From Pantoea vagans (GTDB taxonomy: Bacteria > Pseudomonadota > Gammaproteobacteria > Enterobacterales > Enterobacteriaceae), in NCBI RefSeq assembly GCF_004792415.1, contig NZ_CP038853.1:1302001-1366000 (forward strand): a DNA stretch of 64,000 nt, read 5' to 3'. Below the pieces are notes generated by a model. That model saw only the letters and a list, made by a program, of their open reading frames with translations. It made no database searches and had not been told where the DNA came from. The translations under genes were made by a program, and so were the position numbers. This document shows positions 18,213 through 29,225 of the stretch, piece by piece. The stretch's first letter is position 1. Each line of letters begins with the position of its first letter.

Positions 18213-18932
18213 ATGCGACTCGACAAATTCATCTCTCAGCAACTGGAAATCAGCCGCGCTATCGCTCATCGCGAGATCCGTGGTCAGCGTGTCACCGTCA
18301 ACGGTGAAGTGGTACGCGACACCGCGTTTAAACTGCTGCCCGACCACGAAGTCGCCTACGACGGCAACGTGCTGCAGATGCTCACCGGCCCACGCTACTT
18401 TATGCTGAACAAACCGCAGGGCTACGTCTGCTCAACCGACGATCCCGATCATCCGACTATCCTCTATTTCATCGAAGAGCCAATGTCATTCAAACTGCAC
18501 GCGGCAGGGCGTCTCGATATTGACACCACCGGGCTGGTGCTGCTGACAGATGATGGCCAGTGGTCACACCGCATTACCTCGCCACGTCATCACTGCGAGA
18601 AAACCTATCGCGTCACCCTGGAATCGCCGCTCGGTGACGATACGGCCGCGCAGTTTACCGCGGGCGTGCAGCTCCACAATGAGAAGGACCTGACGAAACC
18701 GGCACAGCTGGAGGTGATTACCCCCACAGACGTGCGGCTGACCCTGAGCGAAGGCCGCTATCACCAGGTGAAACGGATGTTTGCCGCCGTCGGTAACCGG
18801 GTCATTGAGCTGCATCGCGAACGTATCGGTGACATTGCGCTGGACGACGATCTGGAACCGGGCGAATACCGGGCGCTGACAGAAGACGAGATCGCCAGTA
18901 TCGGTCTGCCAAAAGAGCTGCAGGCAAAATAA
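18213..18932 (+). CDS. rsuA: 16S rRNA pseudouridine-516 synthase
   Basis: RsuA isomerises U516 of 16S rRNA. The 239-residue protein has an N-terminal S4 RNA-binding domain (about 1-60) and the catalytic motif [10 protein letters not shown] with Asp102, the same position as in E. coli. The C-terminal [16 protein letters not shown] segment is also family-specific. bcr follows 50 nt later, the same order as E. coli. Confidence 0.96.
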   Translation: MRLDKFISQQLEISRAIAHREIRGQRVTVNGEVVRDTAFKLLPDHEVAYDGNVLQMLTGPRYFMLNKPQGYVCSTDDPDHPTILYFIEEPMSFKLHAAGRLDIDTTGLVLLTDDGQWSHRITSPRHHCEKTYRVTLESPLGDDTAAQFTAGVQLHNEKDLTKPAQLEVITPTDVRLTLSEGRYHQVKRMFAAVGNRVIELHRERIGDIALDDDLEPGEYRALTEDEIASIGLPKELQAK

Positions 18933-18981
18933 CCGGGCGGGCCAGGCGGCCCGTACCTGATTCATTTGTGCAGGAGAGGGT

Positions 18982-20178
18982 GTGCGTAAGGAAAAGAATT
19001 CGCCAACAGGACTGGTTGTCATCCTTGGTCTGTTAGCCATGCTGATGCCATTGTCGATCGACATGTATCTGCCTGCGATGCCGCAGATTGCGCGTGAGTT
19101 CGGCGTGTCAGCCGGTAGCGTGCAGATGTCGCTTAACCTCTACATCCTTGGCTTCGCGATTGGCCAGCTTATCTATGGGCCACTGGCAGACAGCTATGGG
19201 CGTAAGCCGGTGATTGCACTCGGCACCCTGATCTTCGCCTGTGCCGCCGCGGCCTGTGCGCTGTCGCAGAGCATCGACCAGCTGATTCTGATGCGCTTCC
19301 TGCACGGGCTGTCGGCTGCCGCTGCCAGTGTGGTGATCAATGCCCTGATGCGTGACAGTTACTCGAAAGAGGACTTCTCGCGCATGATGTCCTTTGTGAT
19401 GCTGATTACCACCATTGCGCCGCTGCTGGCCCCGATTATCGGCGGCTGGTTGCTGGTGCTCTGGAGCTGGCATGCCATCTTCTGGGCACTTGCGGGCGCG
19501 GCACTGGTGACGACCGTGCTGGTCACTACCCAGATCCGCGAAACCCTGAAGCCGGAGCAGCGACAGCGGTTTCACCTGCGCACTACGCTGGGCAATTTCG
19601 TGACGCTGTTCCGCCACAAGCGGGCGTTCAGCTATATGCTGGCGAGCGGCTTCTCCTTTGCCGGACTCTTTACCTTTCTCAATGCCGGCCCCTTCGTTTA
19701 CATCGAGCTGAATCACGTCTCACCGCAAAACTTTGGCTACTACTTTGGCCTTAACGTGGTGTTTCTGTTTCTGCTGACGCTGATTAACAGCCGCGCCGTG
19801 CGCCGCTTTGGTCCGGTGGCGATGTTCCGGCTGGGCCTGCTGATTCAGTTCTGCATGGGGATCTGGCTGCTGCTTGTCAGCGCTTTCAGCCTCGGTTTCC
19901 TGCCGCTGGTGATGGGGATCGCGCTGTTTATCGGCTGCGTGTCGATGGTCTCATCGAATGCGATGGCGGTGATTCTGGATGAGTTCCCGCACATGGCGGG
20001 CACGGCCTCGTCCCTGGCGGGCACGCTGCGTTTTGGCGTCGGCGCGTTTGTGGGGGCGTTGCTGTCGCTGGTGAGTTTTAACAGCGCCTGGCCGATGGTC
20101 GGCACTATCGCACTCTGCGCAACAATCTCTCTGCTGCTCTTTTTCTACGCTTCACGTTCCCGCACTGCGCCCCGTTAA
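18982..20178 (+). CDS. bcr: Bcr/CflA-family multidrug efflux MFS transporter
   Basis: The protein is a proton-driven exporter (bicyclomycin, sulfonamide and dipeptide/cysteine efflux in E. coli). The 398 residues form 12 membrane helices, with [16 protein letters not shown] in the loop between helices 2 and 3 and the conserved [13 protein letters not shown] near the end. The start is GTG with ribosome site CAGGAGAGGG; no nearer ATG fits. Identity to E. coli Bcr is high throughout, and the rsuA-bcr-yejG order is kept. Confidence 0.94.
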   Translation: MRKEKNSPTGLVVILGLLAMLMPLSIDMYLPAMPQIAREFGVSAGSVQMSLNLYILGFAIGQLIYGPLADSYGRKPVIALGTLIFACAAAACALSQSIDQLILMRFLHGLSAAAASVVINALMRDSYSKEDFSRMMSFVMLITTIAPLLAPIIGGWLLVLWSWHAIFWALAGAALVTTVLVTTQIRETLKPEQRQRFHLRTTLGNFVTLFRHKRAFSYMLASGFSFAGLFTFLNAGPFVYIELNHVSPQNFGYYFGLNVVFLFLLTLINSRAVRRFGPVAMFRLGLLIQFCMGIWLLLVSAFSLGFLPLVMGIALFIGCVSMVSSNAMAVILDEFPHMAGTASSLAGTLRFGVGAFVGALLSLVSFNSAWPMVGTIALCATISLLLFFYASRSRTAPR

Positions 20179-20291
20179 TCGGGCGCAGTGGTTTCCCCGC
20201 CCTTGTCCGCAGTGATGCACATCTCGCCGGTTTTGTTTCTTACTTGTGAAAACTTTTAGTTAAAAAAGTAACCACAATGCGTCTAAAATGA

Positions 20292-20320
20292 TTGTTAACG
20301 GCGTGTGAACGCGGTACATA
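20292..20320 (+). promoter_or_regulatory. Candidate yejG promoter
   Basis: TTGTTA, a 17-nt spacer and TACATA form a plausible sigma-70 promoter. It implies a leader of about 145 nt before yejG, long for so small a gene. No experimental basis. Confidence 0.35.
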
Positions 20321-20470
20321 TAGGCTGAAGTGCGATGTAAGTCGCAAAAAATGCGCTTCTGCAATCCGCACGGACGGGCCAGCCATCCCTGTCCTGACTC
20401 TGCGGGGATCAACCCGTTTTCAGCCGGGCAGGTCGGTGTTGCGACATAAACTCATCGGGGAGAGTAACCT

Positions 20471-20791
20471 ATGCTGCAACTTTCAATTGTGCATCGTCTG
20501 CCACAGCGTTTTCGCTGGGCCAGCGATCACCACAGTGCCATTGAATCCGATGACACAATGCTGGATGAGCAGGAGTTCGTGGCGTTGCGTCTGATCAGCC
20601 ATGACGGCATTCCGGCGTGGGAGATCCTGCAGCAGCTGAAAGAGGTGCTGGCGGATATTCAGGTCGATTGCAAAGTGGCCGAGTGCGAAGGGCAGCCCTG
20701 CCTGTTTATTCAGCGTCGCGACGAAAGCGCCACTAACTGCTGCCTGAAGAATCAGGGCGTGGCGATTGCGGAAACCTTTATCGCAGGTTGA
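20471..20791 (+). CDS. yejG: Conserved small protein YejG
   Basis: This 106-residue protein of unknown biochemical function (E. coli 114 aa) has a ribosome site GGGGAGAG before the ATG. It begins MLQLSIVHRLPQRFRWA and has a Cys pair near the end (TNCCLKN). It lies between bcr and the convergent yejF, whose 3' end it overlaps by 14 nt. Confidence 0.85.
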   Translation: MLQLSIVHRLPQRFRWASDHHSAIESDDTMLDEQEFVALRLISHDGIPAWEILQQLKEVLADIQVDCKVAECEGQPCLFIQRRDESATNCCLKNQGVAIAETFIAG

Positions 20792-22373
20792 GTTGCGCCG
20801 ACTGCAGCAGCTCGCGGGTATACACAGCCGTCGGTGACGCAAATAACGTTTCACACTCTCCCTGTTCCACTACCTCCCCCTGACGCAGCACAATAAGCTG
20901 GTGACACAGGGCGCGAACCACATCCAGGTCGTGACTGATAAACAGATAACTGAGCTGACGCTGCTGCTGTAAGCGGCGTAACAACGTCAGAATCTGCTTC
21001 TGCACCGTGCGATCCAGCGATGAGGTGGGTTCATCCAGTATCAACAGCTCCGGCTCCAGAATCAGTGCCCGTGCGATAGCAATACGCTGTCGCTGACCGC
21101 CAGAAAATTCGGCCGGATAACGATGCCGGCTTTCCGCTTCTAGTCCTACTTCCTCCATCACCGCAATCACCCGCTGCGCACTGTTGAGTTCGGGCTGATG
21201 CACCGCCAGACCTTCAGCAATGATCTGCTGCACCGTCATACGCGGATTGAGGGAGGAATTGGGATCCTGAAACACCACCTGAATGCGCTGACGCAGCGGC
21301 AGAAGTTGCCGGCGCGACAGCTGATGCAGCGGCTGGCCGTCAAACCAGACGTCGCCACGTGAGGAAATCAGCCGCAACAGCGCCAGGCCGGTGGTGCTTT
21401 TACCCGACCCGGACTCGCCCACCAGGCCCAGACTTTCGCCCCGCCGCAGGCTGAAACTCAGCCCGGAAAGCACCTGCTTTTCGCCGGTCTGCCGCCGGAA
21501 CAGTCCGCGCCGCTGCGCAAAACTGACCTGAAGCTGTTCGACCCGAAGAATGACCGGCGCGTCTGCGGGTAGCGGCAGCGCTTTTCCTTCCGGCTCCGCA
21601 GCCAGCAACTGCTGGCTGTAAGGATGTTGCGGCTGGTTCAGCAGTATCTGGCTGCGATTCTGTTCCACGATGTGACCCTGACGCATCACGCTGACGTTAT
21701 CCGCCAGCTGACGCACGATGTTCAGGTTATGGGTGATAAACAGCATGCCCATATTCAGCTCCCGCTGCAGTTCACGCAGCAGCGCCAGAATCTGCGCCTG
21801 TACCGTCACATCCAGTGCAGTGGTCGGCTCATCGGCAATCAGCAACTGCGGCTCGGTCAGCAGCGCCATGGCGATCATCACCCGCTGGCGTTCTCCGCCG
21901 GAAAGCTGGTGGGGGAAATCGTTGAGCCGGGTAGCGGGCTGACGGATACCGACCCGATCAAGTACGCTGAGAATCTCACCGCGTGCCGCCGGGCGACGCA
22001 GCCCGCGATGCAGCGACAGCACTTCAACCAGCTGTTTCTCCACGGTGTGCAGCGGATTCAGCGATACCATCGGCTCCTGAAAAATCATCGCAATCTGGTT
22101 GCCGCGAATCGCGCGCAGACGCTGTTCGCGGGCGCGCAGCAGATCTTCACCGTTAAACAGAATCTCTCCACGGGGATAAACTACCGCCGCCTCATGCAGC
22201 AGTCGCATCACCGACAGCGCCGTAACGCTCTTCCCGGAACCCGACTCGCCCACCAGCGCCAGCGTTTCGCCCGCGTCAATGCGCAGTGAAACGTCATTCA
22301 CGACCTGGCGAAGCTGCTCGCCCTGACGAAAGGCGACCGAGAGATGATTGATGGCAAGCAGTGGCGTTGTCAT
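20778..22373 (-). CDS. yejF: Peptide ABC importer ATPase YejF
   Basis: YejF holds both ATPase domains of the YejABEF importer, which takes up peptide antibiotics such as microcin C and affects antimicrobial peptide resistance. The 531 residues contain two Dpp/Opp-type ATPase domains, each with Walker A GESGSGKS and signature LSGGERQR or FSGGQRQR. Its ATG directly follows the yejE stop (TGA ATG), with the ribosome site inside yejE. Confidence 0.95.
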   Translation of the reverse strand: MTTPLLAINHLSVAFRQGEQLRQVVNDVSLRIDAGETLALVGESGSGKSVTALSVMRLLHEAAVVYPRGEILFNGEDLLRAREQRLRAIRGNQIAMIFQEPMVSLNPLHTVEKQLVEVLSLHRGLRRPAARGEILSVLDRVGIRQPATRLNDFPHQLSGGERQRVMIAMALLTEPQLLIADEPTTALDVTVQAQILALLRELQRELNMGMLFITHNLNIVRQLADNVSVMRQGHIVEQNRSQILLNQPQHPYSQQLLAAEPEGKALPLPADAPVILRVEQLQVSFAQRRGLFRRQTGEKQVLSGLSFSLRRGESLGLVGESGSGKSTTGLALLRLISSRGDVWFDGQPLHQLSRRQLLPLRQRIQVVFQDPNSSLNPRMTVQQIIAEGLAVHQPELNSAQRVIAVMEEVGLEAESRHRYPAEFSGGQRQRIAIARALILEPELLILDEPTSSLDRTVQKQILTLLRRLQQQRQLSYLFISHDLDVVRALCHQLIVLRQGEVVEQGECETLFASPTAVYTRELLQSAQLNLR

Positions 22374-23396
22374 TCAGGCTCCTTTGCCCGGATCAAAGGC
22401 GTCGCGCACCGCTTCGCCGATAAAAATCAGCAGCGAGAGCAGGATCGCCAGGGTGAAAAAGCCCGCCAGGCCCAGCCAGGGTGCCTGAAGATTATTTTTG
22501 CCCTGCAGCAGTAACTCGCCCAGCGAAGGCGAACCCAGCGGCAGACCAAAGCCCAGGAAGTCGAGGGAGGTGAGCGTGGTAATTGATCCGCACAAAATAA
22601 AGGGCAGAAAGGTCAGGGTAGCCACCATCGCGTTAGGCAGCATGTGACGCAGCATAATCCGGCCATCGCTGACGCCCAGCGCCTGTGCTGCGCGGATGTA
22701 ATCAAAGTTTCGGGTTCGCAAAAACTCGGCCCGGACCACGCTCACCAGGCTCATCCAGCCGAACGCGACGGTGACCAGCAGCAGCCACCAGAAACCGGGC
22801 TGAATGACGCTGGAGAGGAGGATCAACAGAAACAGCGCAGGCATGCCGGACCAGACCTCAATCATCCGCTGCCCGATCAGGTCAATCCTGCCGCCGAAAT
22901 AACCCTGCACCGCACCGACCACAATCCCGATGACGCTGGAGATAAGTGTCAGCAGTACGCCGAACAGCAGGGAGATGCGCGTGCCATAGAGCAGACGAGC
23001 CAGTACGTCGCCGCCGTTGGCGTCCGTGCCGAGCCAGTTCTGCGCAGAGGGCGGAGAGGGGAACGGTACCTCGGTGGCAAAATTGATGGTGCTGTCGCTG
23101 AAGCGAATCGGAGCCCATAAAGCCCAGCCGTTCTGCGCAATGCGCTGCCGCAGCCAGGGATCCTGATAATCCGCCGCTGTCGCCAGTACGCCGCCATAGT
23201 CGGTTTCGCTGTAGTCAAACAGCAGCGGCACCGTCCAGCGCTGCTGGTAATGCACCAGCAGCGGCTTGTCATTGGCGATCAGTTCAGCACACAGCGACAG
23301 CAGGAAAATGACCAGAAAGATCCACAGTGACCAGTAGCCGCGCCGGTTATGGCGAAAGCGCTGCCAGCGCTGTTGATTCAGCGGAGAGAGCGTCAT
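22374..23396 (-). CDS. yejE: Peptide ABC importer permease YejE
   Basis: This 340-residue inner membrane permease of the YejABEF system has six or so helices. A DppC-like N-terminal segment ([20 protein letters not shown]) precedes the EAA loop region around [21 protein letters not shown]. It overlaps yejB by 4 nt and abuts yejF, so the four genes form one coupled operon in the order yejA-B-E-F. Confidence 0.95.
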   Translation of the reverse strand: MTLSPLNQQRWQRFRHNRRGYWSLWIFLVIFLLSLCAELIANDKPLLVHYQQRWTVPLLFDYSETDYGGVLATAADYQDPWLRQRIAQNGWALWAPIRFSDSTINFATEVPFPSPPSAQNWLGTDANGGDVLARLLYGTRISLLFGVLLTLISSVIGIVVGAVQGYFGGRIDLIGQRMIEVWSGMPALFLLILLSSVIQPGFWWLLLVTVAFGWMSLVSVVRAEFLRTRNFDYIRAAQALGVSDGRIMLRHMLPNAMVATLTFLPFILCGSITTLTSLDFLGFGLPLGSPSLGELLLQGKNNLQAPWLGLAGFFTLAILLSLLIFIGEAVRDAFDPGKGA

Positions 23397-24487
23397 GAGC
23401 GGCTCCCGAAATCGATGCGCGGATCGACCAGCGTATAGGTCAGATCGCTAAGGATATTCATCAGCAAACCGATCAGCGTGAAAATATAGAGCGTGCCAAA
23501 CATCACCGGATAATCACGTTGCAGCGTTGCGTCATAGCCGAGCAGGCCGAGTCCGTTGAGCGAGAACATCACTTCGATCAGCACCGAACTGGTAAAGAAC
23601 ATGCTGATAAACGTGGCGGGGAAGCTGGCGATGACCAGCAGCATCGCATTACGAAACACATGGTGATAGAGAATACGGCGTTCCGGCACGCCTTTAGCGC
23701 GCGCGGTGACGACGTAGAGCTTGCGGATCTCATCCAGAAAGGCGTTTTTCGTCAGCATTGTCAGCGTGGCGAAGCCGCCAATCACCGTCGCCAGCACCGG
23801 CAGGGCGATATGCCAGAAGTAATCCAGCACTTTGCCATACCAGGGCAGGGTGTCGTGCTGCGCAGACGTAAGCCCGCGCAACGGAAACCAGTCGAGGTAG
23901 CTGCCACCGGCAAACAGTACGATCAGCATGATGCCGAACAGAAAAGCCGGAATGGAGTAGCCAATGATAATAAACGCGCTGCTCCAGACATCAAAGGCGC
24001 TGCCGTTGCGCACCGCTTTGCGGATCCCCAGCGGGATCGAGACCAGATAGATGATCAGCGTGCTCCATAATCCCAGACTGATGGAGACCGGCAGGCTCTC
24101 CTTAATCAGCCCGATCACCGAGGCGCTGCGAAACAGGCTGTCGCCAAAATCAAAACGCAGGTAGTTCCACAGCATCTCGCCGTAGCGCTGCCACAGCGGT
24201 TTATCGAAGCCGTAACGCTTTTTAATTTCCGCAATCACTTCGGGATCCAGCCCGCGCGCGCCACGGTACTGATTATCGGCGGGATTAAGATGACTGACGC
24301 TGGCGCGTGAACTGGCGCTCTCCGCGCCGCTGCCGGGCAGGCCGGTGGTCTGACCAAACTCAATATTCGCCAGCGCCTGATCGACCGGTCCGCCGGGCGC
24401 GATTTGCACGATAAAAAAGTTAAGCGTGATGATCGCCCATAAGGTCGGGATAATCAGCAGCAATCTGCGCAGAAAGTATGCGGCCAA
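23393..24487 (-). CDS. yejB: Peptide ABC importer permease YejB
   Basis: This 364-residue DppB-type permease partners YejE. It starts [17 protein letters not shown], has a long periplasmic loop after helix 1 including [20 protein letters not shown], and carries the EAA motif around [21 protein letters not shown]. The yejA stop lies 11 nt upstream, consistent with cotranscription. Confidence 0.95.
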   Translation of the reverse strand: MAAYFLRRLLLIIPTLWAIITLNFFIVQIAPGGPVDQALANIEFGQTTGLPGSGAESASSRASVSHLNPADNQYRGARGLDPEVIAEIKKRYGFDKPLWQRYGEMLWNYLRFDFGDSLFRSASVIGLIKESLPVSISLGLWSTLIIYLVSIPLGIRKAVRNGSAFDVWSSAFIIIGYSIPAFLFGIMLIVLFAGGSYLDWFPLRGLTSAQHDTLPWYGKVLDYFWHIALPVLATVIGGFATLTMLTKNAFLDEIRKLYVVTARAKGVPERRILYHHVFRNAMLLVIASFPATFISMFFTSSVLIEVMFSLNGLGLLGYDATLQRDYPVMFGTLYIFTLIGLLMNILSDLTYTLVDPRIDFGSRS

Positions 24488-24498
24488 CGGTCATCTCC

Positions 24499-26307
24499 TT
24501 AGCGTTTGCTGGCCGGCAGGCGTCCGGCTTTGTTTGTGTCGTACCACCAGTTTTCCAGCCCGGTGCTGTAGGCAGGCTTGCGGGCAGGGTGAGAAAACTT
24601 ATCCCAGTACGCCAGCCGCTGTTCAGCGTTGTACCACATCGGGATCATATACGCATTCCACAGCAGTACCCGATCCAGCGCCTGTGCCAGCGGCCGCAGC
24701 GCGGCAGGGTCGCCCTGATGCGCCACAATCTGTTTCACAAAGTGGTCGACGATTGGATCTTTGACCCGCGCGGTATTCCACGACGAGGTGATGTAGTCGG
24801 ACTGCCAGAGGATCTGCAGACTGGAGGTCGGGATTGGCATCGCCCCATAAACGGTGGCAATCATGTCATAGTCGCCTTCACGCAGGCGCCGCAGGTACTG
24901 CGAGCTGTCGATCTGCCGCAGGTTCAGCGTAATGCCGAGCCGCGCAAGGTTGTGCTGCAACGGTAACGCCCAGTCGTTGTTAGAACCGCTGCGCAACAGC
25001 AACTCGACGGTGAACGGCTGACCGGTTTTATCGTTAATCAGTCGGCGATTTTTAATCTGCCAGCCCGCCTGTTTCAGCAGGTCAAACGCGCTTAACAGAC
25101 TGGCGCGGTCATAGCCGCTGCCATCGATTTTGTGCGGCAGGTAAGGCTGGCTGAACAGCGCAGGTGGCAGCTGCGCGCGCCAGGGTTCAAGCAGCGCCAG
25201 CTGCTGTGCATCCGGCACGCCGCGGGCCGCATACTCTGTATTCTGGAAGTAGCTGCTGGCACGCTGCCATGCACCGTAATAGAGCGCTTTGTTCATCCAC
25301 TCGAAATCGAACATCAGTGATAACGCCTGACGCACGCGGCGATCGTGGAATAGCGGTTTTTCATTGTTGAATGCCAGCCAGCGGGTATCGATAGCGGCGT
25401 CATTGGGCGCGGTTTCTTTAACAATGCTGCCATTGTCGAAATTGCGACCGCGATACTGGGTCGCCCATTTCTTCGCCGATGTCTCTTCACGCCAGTCGTA
25501 CGCACCCGCTTTAAAGGCTTCGAACGCCACATTGTCATCCAGATAGTAGTCATAGCGCATGCGATCAAAATTAAAGCGTCCGCGATTCACCGGCAGATCG
25601 GCGGCCCAGTAATCTTTTACCCGGCTGAACTCAATAAACTGACCCAGCTTCCAGCGCGTGATGCGATAAGGTCCACTGGAAAGCGGTGGTGCGCTTAATG
25701 GCTCGTTAAACTTCTTATCGCGCCAGAACGACTCGGGGATAACCGGTAGCGTCAGTAACCCAAGCAGCAGATCTTTATCCGGTTTCTGTGCCCCGATGCG
25801 GACCGTGTGATCGTCCAGCGCCCTGACGGTCACGCCACGGTAGACGACGCGGAACTGAGGCACGCCCTCGGTCATGAACTTCTGAAAGGTGAACGCTACG
25901 TCGCGGGCGGTGACTGGTGTGCCGTCATGGAACCGGGCGCGGGGATTCAGGCGGATCTCAATCCAGGTAAAATCGCTGGCGTAGCGGGCTGATTCAGCAA
26001 TCAGTGGATAATAGCTGCCCGGTTCATCGTCTGAGCTGGTGTACAGGCCGTCATAAAGCGTGCCGGTGTTGATGCCCGGATTGCCGCGTGAGGCGTAGCG
26101 GTTAAAGTTGTCGTAAGTGCCCACTACCGCCAGGGTAATGCTGCCGCCTTTTGGCGCGCGGGGGTCAGCGTAATCGTAATGGCTGAAGCCGGGCGGATAT
26201 TTCGCTTCGCCGGCCTGTGTGAAGGCGAACGTTTGCAGGACCGATGCAGCCAGCAGCGGGGCGCTGAAGAGGCCGCACAGCAGCAGAAATCCTAAGCGAA
26301 ATAGCAT
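24499..26307 (-). CDS. yejA: Periplasmic peptide-binding protein YejA
   Basis: This 602-residue SBP_bac_5 family protein delivers peptides to YejBE. It has a Sec signal peptide (about residues 1-20, ending LLAA) and the conserved SITLAVVGTYDNFNRYASRG and FHDGTPVTARDVAFTF regions. It is the first gene of yejABEF. pdeN lies directly upstream on the same strand, 44 nt away. Confidence 0.95.
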   Translation of the reverse strand: MLFRLGFLLLCGLFSAPLLAASVLQTFAFTQAGEAKYPPGFSHYDYADPRAPKGGSITLAVVGTYDNFNRYASRGNPGINTGTLYDGLYTSSDDEPGSYYPLIAESARYASDFTWIEIRLNPRARFHDGTPVTARDVAFTFQKFMTEGVPQFRVVYRGVTVRALDDHTVRIGAQKPDKDLLLGLLTLPVIPESFWRDKKFNEPLSAPPLSSGPYRITRWKLGQFIEFSRVKDYWAADLPVNRGRFNFDRMRYDYYLDDNVAFEAFKAGAYDWREETSAKKWATQYRGRNFDNGSIVKETAPNDAAIDTRWLAFNNEKPLFHDRRVRQALSLMFDFEWMNKALYYGAWQRASSYFQNTEYAARGVPDAQQLALLEPWRAQLPPALFSQPYLPHKIDGSGYDRASLLSAFDLLKQAGWQIKNRRLINDKTGQPFTVELLLRSGSNNDWALPLQHNLARLGITLNLRQIDSSQYLRRLREGDYDMIATVYGAMPIPTSSLQILWQSDYITSSWNTARVKDPIVDHFVKQIVAHQGDPAALRPLAQALDRVLLWNAYMIPMWYNAEQRLAYWDKFSHPARKPAYSTGLENWWYDTNKAGRLPASKR

Positions 26308-26351
26308 GTTCTCTCCTGTTAAATGTCCGGCGCGATTCGGGCCAGAGAGTC

Positions 26352-27914
26352 TCAGGCGTTATGACGCCGGAAATAGTCTATCAGCGTTTCCGGTCGCAGC
26401 GGACGGCTGAAGATGTAACCCTGCAGATGGGTCACGCCACGATGGATCAGCCAGGCGGCCTGTTCGCCGGTTTCTACCCCTTCCGCCACACTTTTCAGAT
26501 TCAGTTTCTTCGCCAGCTGCAGCACGGTGTCCAGCACCGGCGAGGTCAGGGTTTCTGTGCCGATGCTCTGGACAAAACCGCGATCGATTTTCAGGTAATC
26601 AAACGCATAACGTTCCAGATAGATCAGCGCACTGTGGCCGGTGCCAAAATCATCAATGGCAATATTGATATGCTGCTGATGCAGCCAGTCAAACAGTTCC
26701 CCGACGTTTTCATCGCGCACCATGGCGCGCTCGGTAATCTCAAACACGTAATTAAAGTGAGCCGCAGGCATGGTATCAAGCCAGCGCAGCACATCCTGCC
26801 GGAAACAGCTGTCAGCCAGATGCAGCGGAGAGATGTTGAGGCTGAGGCAGGCATGACGGGGAATGGTATGACACAGCTGGTGCGCATCACGTGAAACCAA
26901 CTGAAACAGATGCCGGGTCAGAGGAATAATCAGGTTCTGTGACTCGGCATACTGAATAAACACATCCGGCGGGATCGGGCCTTCAGTCGGATGGGTCCAG
27001 CGCAGTAACGCTTCCATACCATAAGGCTGACCATCATGGGAGGTGACCAGAGGCTGATATTCAACGTGAAACTCGCCGCGCTTCATGCCCCGAATCAGCT
27101 CTTTCCCCGGACGCTGATAAACAGATAACAGCAGCCAGCAGCCGCCGGAAACCAGCAGTGACAGCAGCAGGCTGCACAGCAGGATATTCTGATAATCACT
27201 GAACGCCAGAACCGAACCGAACAATACAAACTTCAGCGGATAGCCTGTCAGCGCCTGCTGATGCAGCGGCGGCGGCAGATTTTTATTTTTCATCACGCCA
27301 GGCTGCCAGCTGGTTAAAGCACTCTTTTGCGCCATCAGCGCCATACCGGTAATTTCCGGATGCCCGGAGACCTGCAGCTGGTAGGGAGCCAGACTGATAT
27401 TCAGCGTCGCGAAGACACCTGACTGCTGACTGCCAGGATTTTTAATCCACAATCCCAGCGCCGGTTTATTTGGCTGAAGCGGCGTGCCTGACATCAGCTG
27501 TAGATCGATGTCACGTGAGACATCACTATCAGGTGCGATCACATTAAGCGGCAGGCTAAAACTGCCGGTGGCCGAGGAGCAAAAGGCATTGCCGTCGTTA
27601 ACCAGCAGGATGGCGCGGAGATTACCGGCAAACGCGGCGCGCGAGGTCAGTTCACGATTAATGGTATGACAGGCAGTGTGGGTGAACGGAAGCAGGGGAC
27701 TGAGGGTGCTGTTGAGCAGGCTGGAAAGCGTTTGCTGTAATGCTGTGCGGCTGTTCTCCAGCAGTTGCTGATGCTGTCGTTCGCGCTTCTGCCAGGTCTG
27801 GTGAAATGACAGGGCGGCAAACAGAAGAAAGAATACGCCACCGGCCATCGCACTACTCCATGCGATTCGGCGAGGATAGGTGGCATGGCGCCTTAGCGCC
27901 CCCGACAGTGGCAT
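26352..27914 (-). CDS. pdeN: Cyclic-di-GMP phosphodiesterase, CSS-motif EAL protein PdeN (Rtn)
   Basis: This enzyme hydrolyses c-di-GMP to pGpG. The 520 residues contain an N-terminal membrane helix, a periplasmic CSS domain with conserved Cys (around FCSSATGSF) for redox control, a second helix, and a C-terminal EAL domain with EALLRWTHP, NISPLHLAD, the DDFGTG motif and KSVAEGVET. All core metal and catalytic motifs appear intact. The order yejA-rtn-spr is as in E. coli. Through c-di-GMP it could affect the adhesin-type secretion system at the window's left end, but that is inference. Confidence 0.92.
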   Translation of the reverse strand: MPLSGALRRHATYPRRIAWSSAMAGGVFFLLFAALSFHQTWQKRERQHQQLLENSRTALQQTLSSLLNSTLSPLLPFTHTACHTINRELTSRAAFAGNLRAILLVNDGNAFCSSATGSFSLPLNVIAPDSDVSRDIDLQLMSGTPLQPNKPALGLWIKNPGSQQSGVFATLNISLAPYQLQVSGHPEITGMALMAQKSALTSWQPGVMKNKNLPPPLHQQALTGYPLKFVLFGSVLAFSDYQNILLCSLLLSLLVSGGCWLLLSVYQRPGKELIRGMKRGEFHVEYQPLVTSHDGQPYGMEALLRWTHPTEGPIPPDVFIQYAESQNLIIPLTRHLFQLVSRDAHQLCHTIPRHACLSLNISPLHLADSCFRQDVLRWLDTMPAAHFNYVFEITERAMVRDENVGELFDWLHQQHINIAIDDFGTGHSALIYLERYAFDYLKIDRGFVQSIGTETLTSPVLDTVLQLAKKLNLKSVAEGVETGEQAAWLIHRGVTHLQGYIFSRPLRPETLIDYFRRHNA

Positions 27915-28073
27915 GAGGAACTTCCCCTGATCAAATTATTATTATGTTATTGCACACGACTGCTTCGGTTTAAGCGACCGAGAATATAACGAGAGTGTCC
28001 GAAATGTCTCGTTATTAATCTGAAATACAATGCTTTTATCTGATAAAACGACTGCCGCTAAGAATAAGGCACG

Positions 28074-28100
28074 AAAAAAAACGCTGCGTAAGCAGCGTTT
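28074..28100 (-). terminator. Terminator of mepS
   Basis: On the minus strand ACGCTGC/GCAGCGT with a 4-nt loop runs into eight T. It lies about 37 nt after the mepS stop. Confidence 0.88.
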
Positions 28101-28136
28101 CATGTTCTCTGGCTGAGAGAAGATCGAAGGTGATAA

Positions 28137-28712
28137 TCAGGTCGGGTTACGACTTAATACACGGCGTCCTTCACGGTAACGCTTTTTCCAGTAGTCATCA
28201 TTGAGACTGGAGATCATGACGCCGCTGCTGGTGGAGGCATGAACGAAATTGTCGTTACCCAGATAAATACCCACATGACGACCAGTCGAACCGGCACGGA
28301 ACATCACCAGATCGCCAGGACGCAGTTTACTGCGGGTAATCTCTTTACCGGTGTCCTGCTGCTCAGAGGTCGAGCGCGGTAATTCTAAGCCAAACTGATC
28401 GCGGAAGGTGCGTTGTACAAAGGCGGAACAATCGATCCCGCGTTTGGTATCGCCACCGAGGCGATAGCGCACACCTTTCCAGACGGCGTATTGTTCCATG
28501 ATGCGCGACTTAACGTCGACGTTACGCACCATTTCTTCAAACTCATCCTGAGACGCCTGAAGTAAAAAACCATTGTGGTTGTTAACTTCATGATTCTCGT
28601 TATTCGCGTTTTGACTGCTATGGGTACTGCTACAAGCTGAGAGGAGTGTGGCCAGCGCCAGTGCGGGCACGATCCGCAAGATATATCTCAGTATTGGTTG
28701 AGACTTGACCAT
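28137..28712 (-). CDS. mepS: Murein DD-endopeptidase MepS (Spr)
   Basis: MepS is an outer membrane lipoprotein that cuts mDAP-D-Ala crosslinks to allow peptidoglycan growth and is degraded by NlpI-Prc. The 191-residue protein has a lipobox LSAC (Cys27) and an NlpC/P60 domain with nucleophile Cys95 (RGIDCSAF) and catalytic His ([17 protein letters not shown]). E. coli length is 188. The start fits the signal peptide. Confidence 0.95.
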   Translation of the reverse strand: MVKSQPILRYILRIVPALALATLLSACSSTHSSQNANNENHEVNNHNGFLLQASQDEFEEMVRNVDVKSRIMEQYAVWKGVRYRLGGDTKRGIDCSAFVQRTFRDQFGLELPRSTSEQQDTGKEITRSKLRPGDLVMFRAGSTGRHVGIYLGNDNFVHASTSSGVMISSLNDDYWKKRYREGRRVLSRNPT

Positions 28713-29225
28713 TATTCGGGTTTTCCTTCGATTTCCTTACGACAAAATTGTCGCCAGCCAGATGACAAAACAGGGAGATTAATAAGCGAAACAGCCTAAG
28801 ACAAATCCTTAATTACTAAAATGTGTTAATGGACACATTTTAACGGTAAAAAATCCGAATTTTCTGCCGCTGTAGCCTCACTGCGACTGAGGTTAACTGA
28901 TTACAGACGCCGTGGCGAGTGCTTTTAATCAATTTCATATAGGTTTTTTTGATGTGAAATCAAACCGTAACACACTGACTACTTTAGCAACAATTGTGGT
29001 GAAATGATGATGAGAACAGGCAGTGAAAGGGGCGTCAATTCAGGGCATAGCCTCTGTTTTTGGAGTTTTCTTAATTGACAGAGGATATTGGTGGCTATTT
29101 AACCTGTCAGCAGGGTCATAACCTTTTCTTTTCGTGAATTTAATTAGCAGGCTAATAGTGGTGGGCTGTTTTTTATAAGCGCGGACGGTTAAGACCAGGG
29201 CGATTAAATCGTCCGCGCTTAACAT
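28713..29225. other. Long intergenic region between mepS and lpxT
   Basis: No credible gene is present in these 513 nt. It should contain the mepS promoter. Notable structures are a perfect 9-bp inverted repeat AAAATGTGT/ACACATTTT (28818-28841), a small CCTCA/TGAGG hairpin near 28875, and an 11-bp inverted repeat AAGCGCGGACG/CGTCCGCGCTT (29177-29220) just after lpxT. The last has no U-tract on the strand that would end lpxT. Confidence 0.5.

Noticed and set aside
29040..29225. 61-codon minus-strand ORF right after lpxT
   Set aside because: It starts at the base after the lpxT stop, has no ribosome site of its own, and its beginning lies in an 11-bp inverted repeat; the composition does not look like protein.
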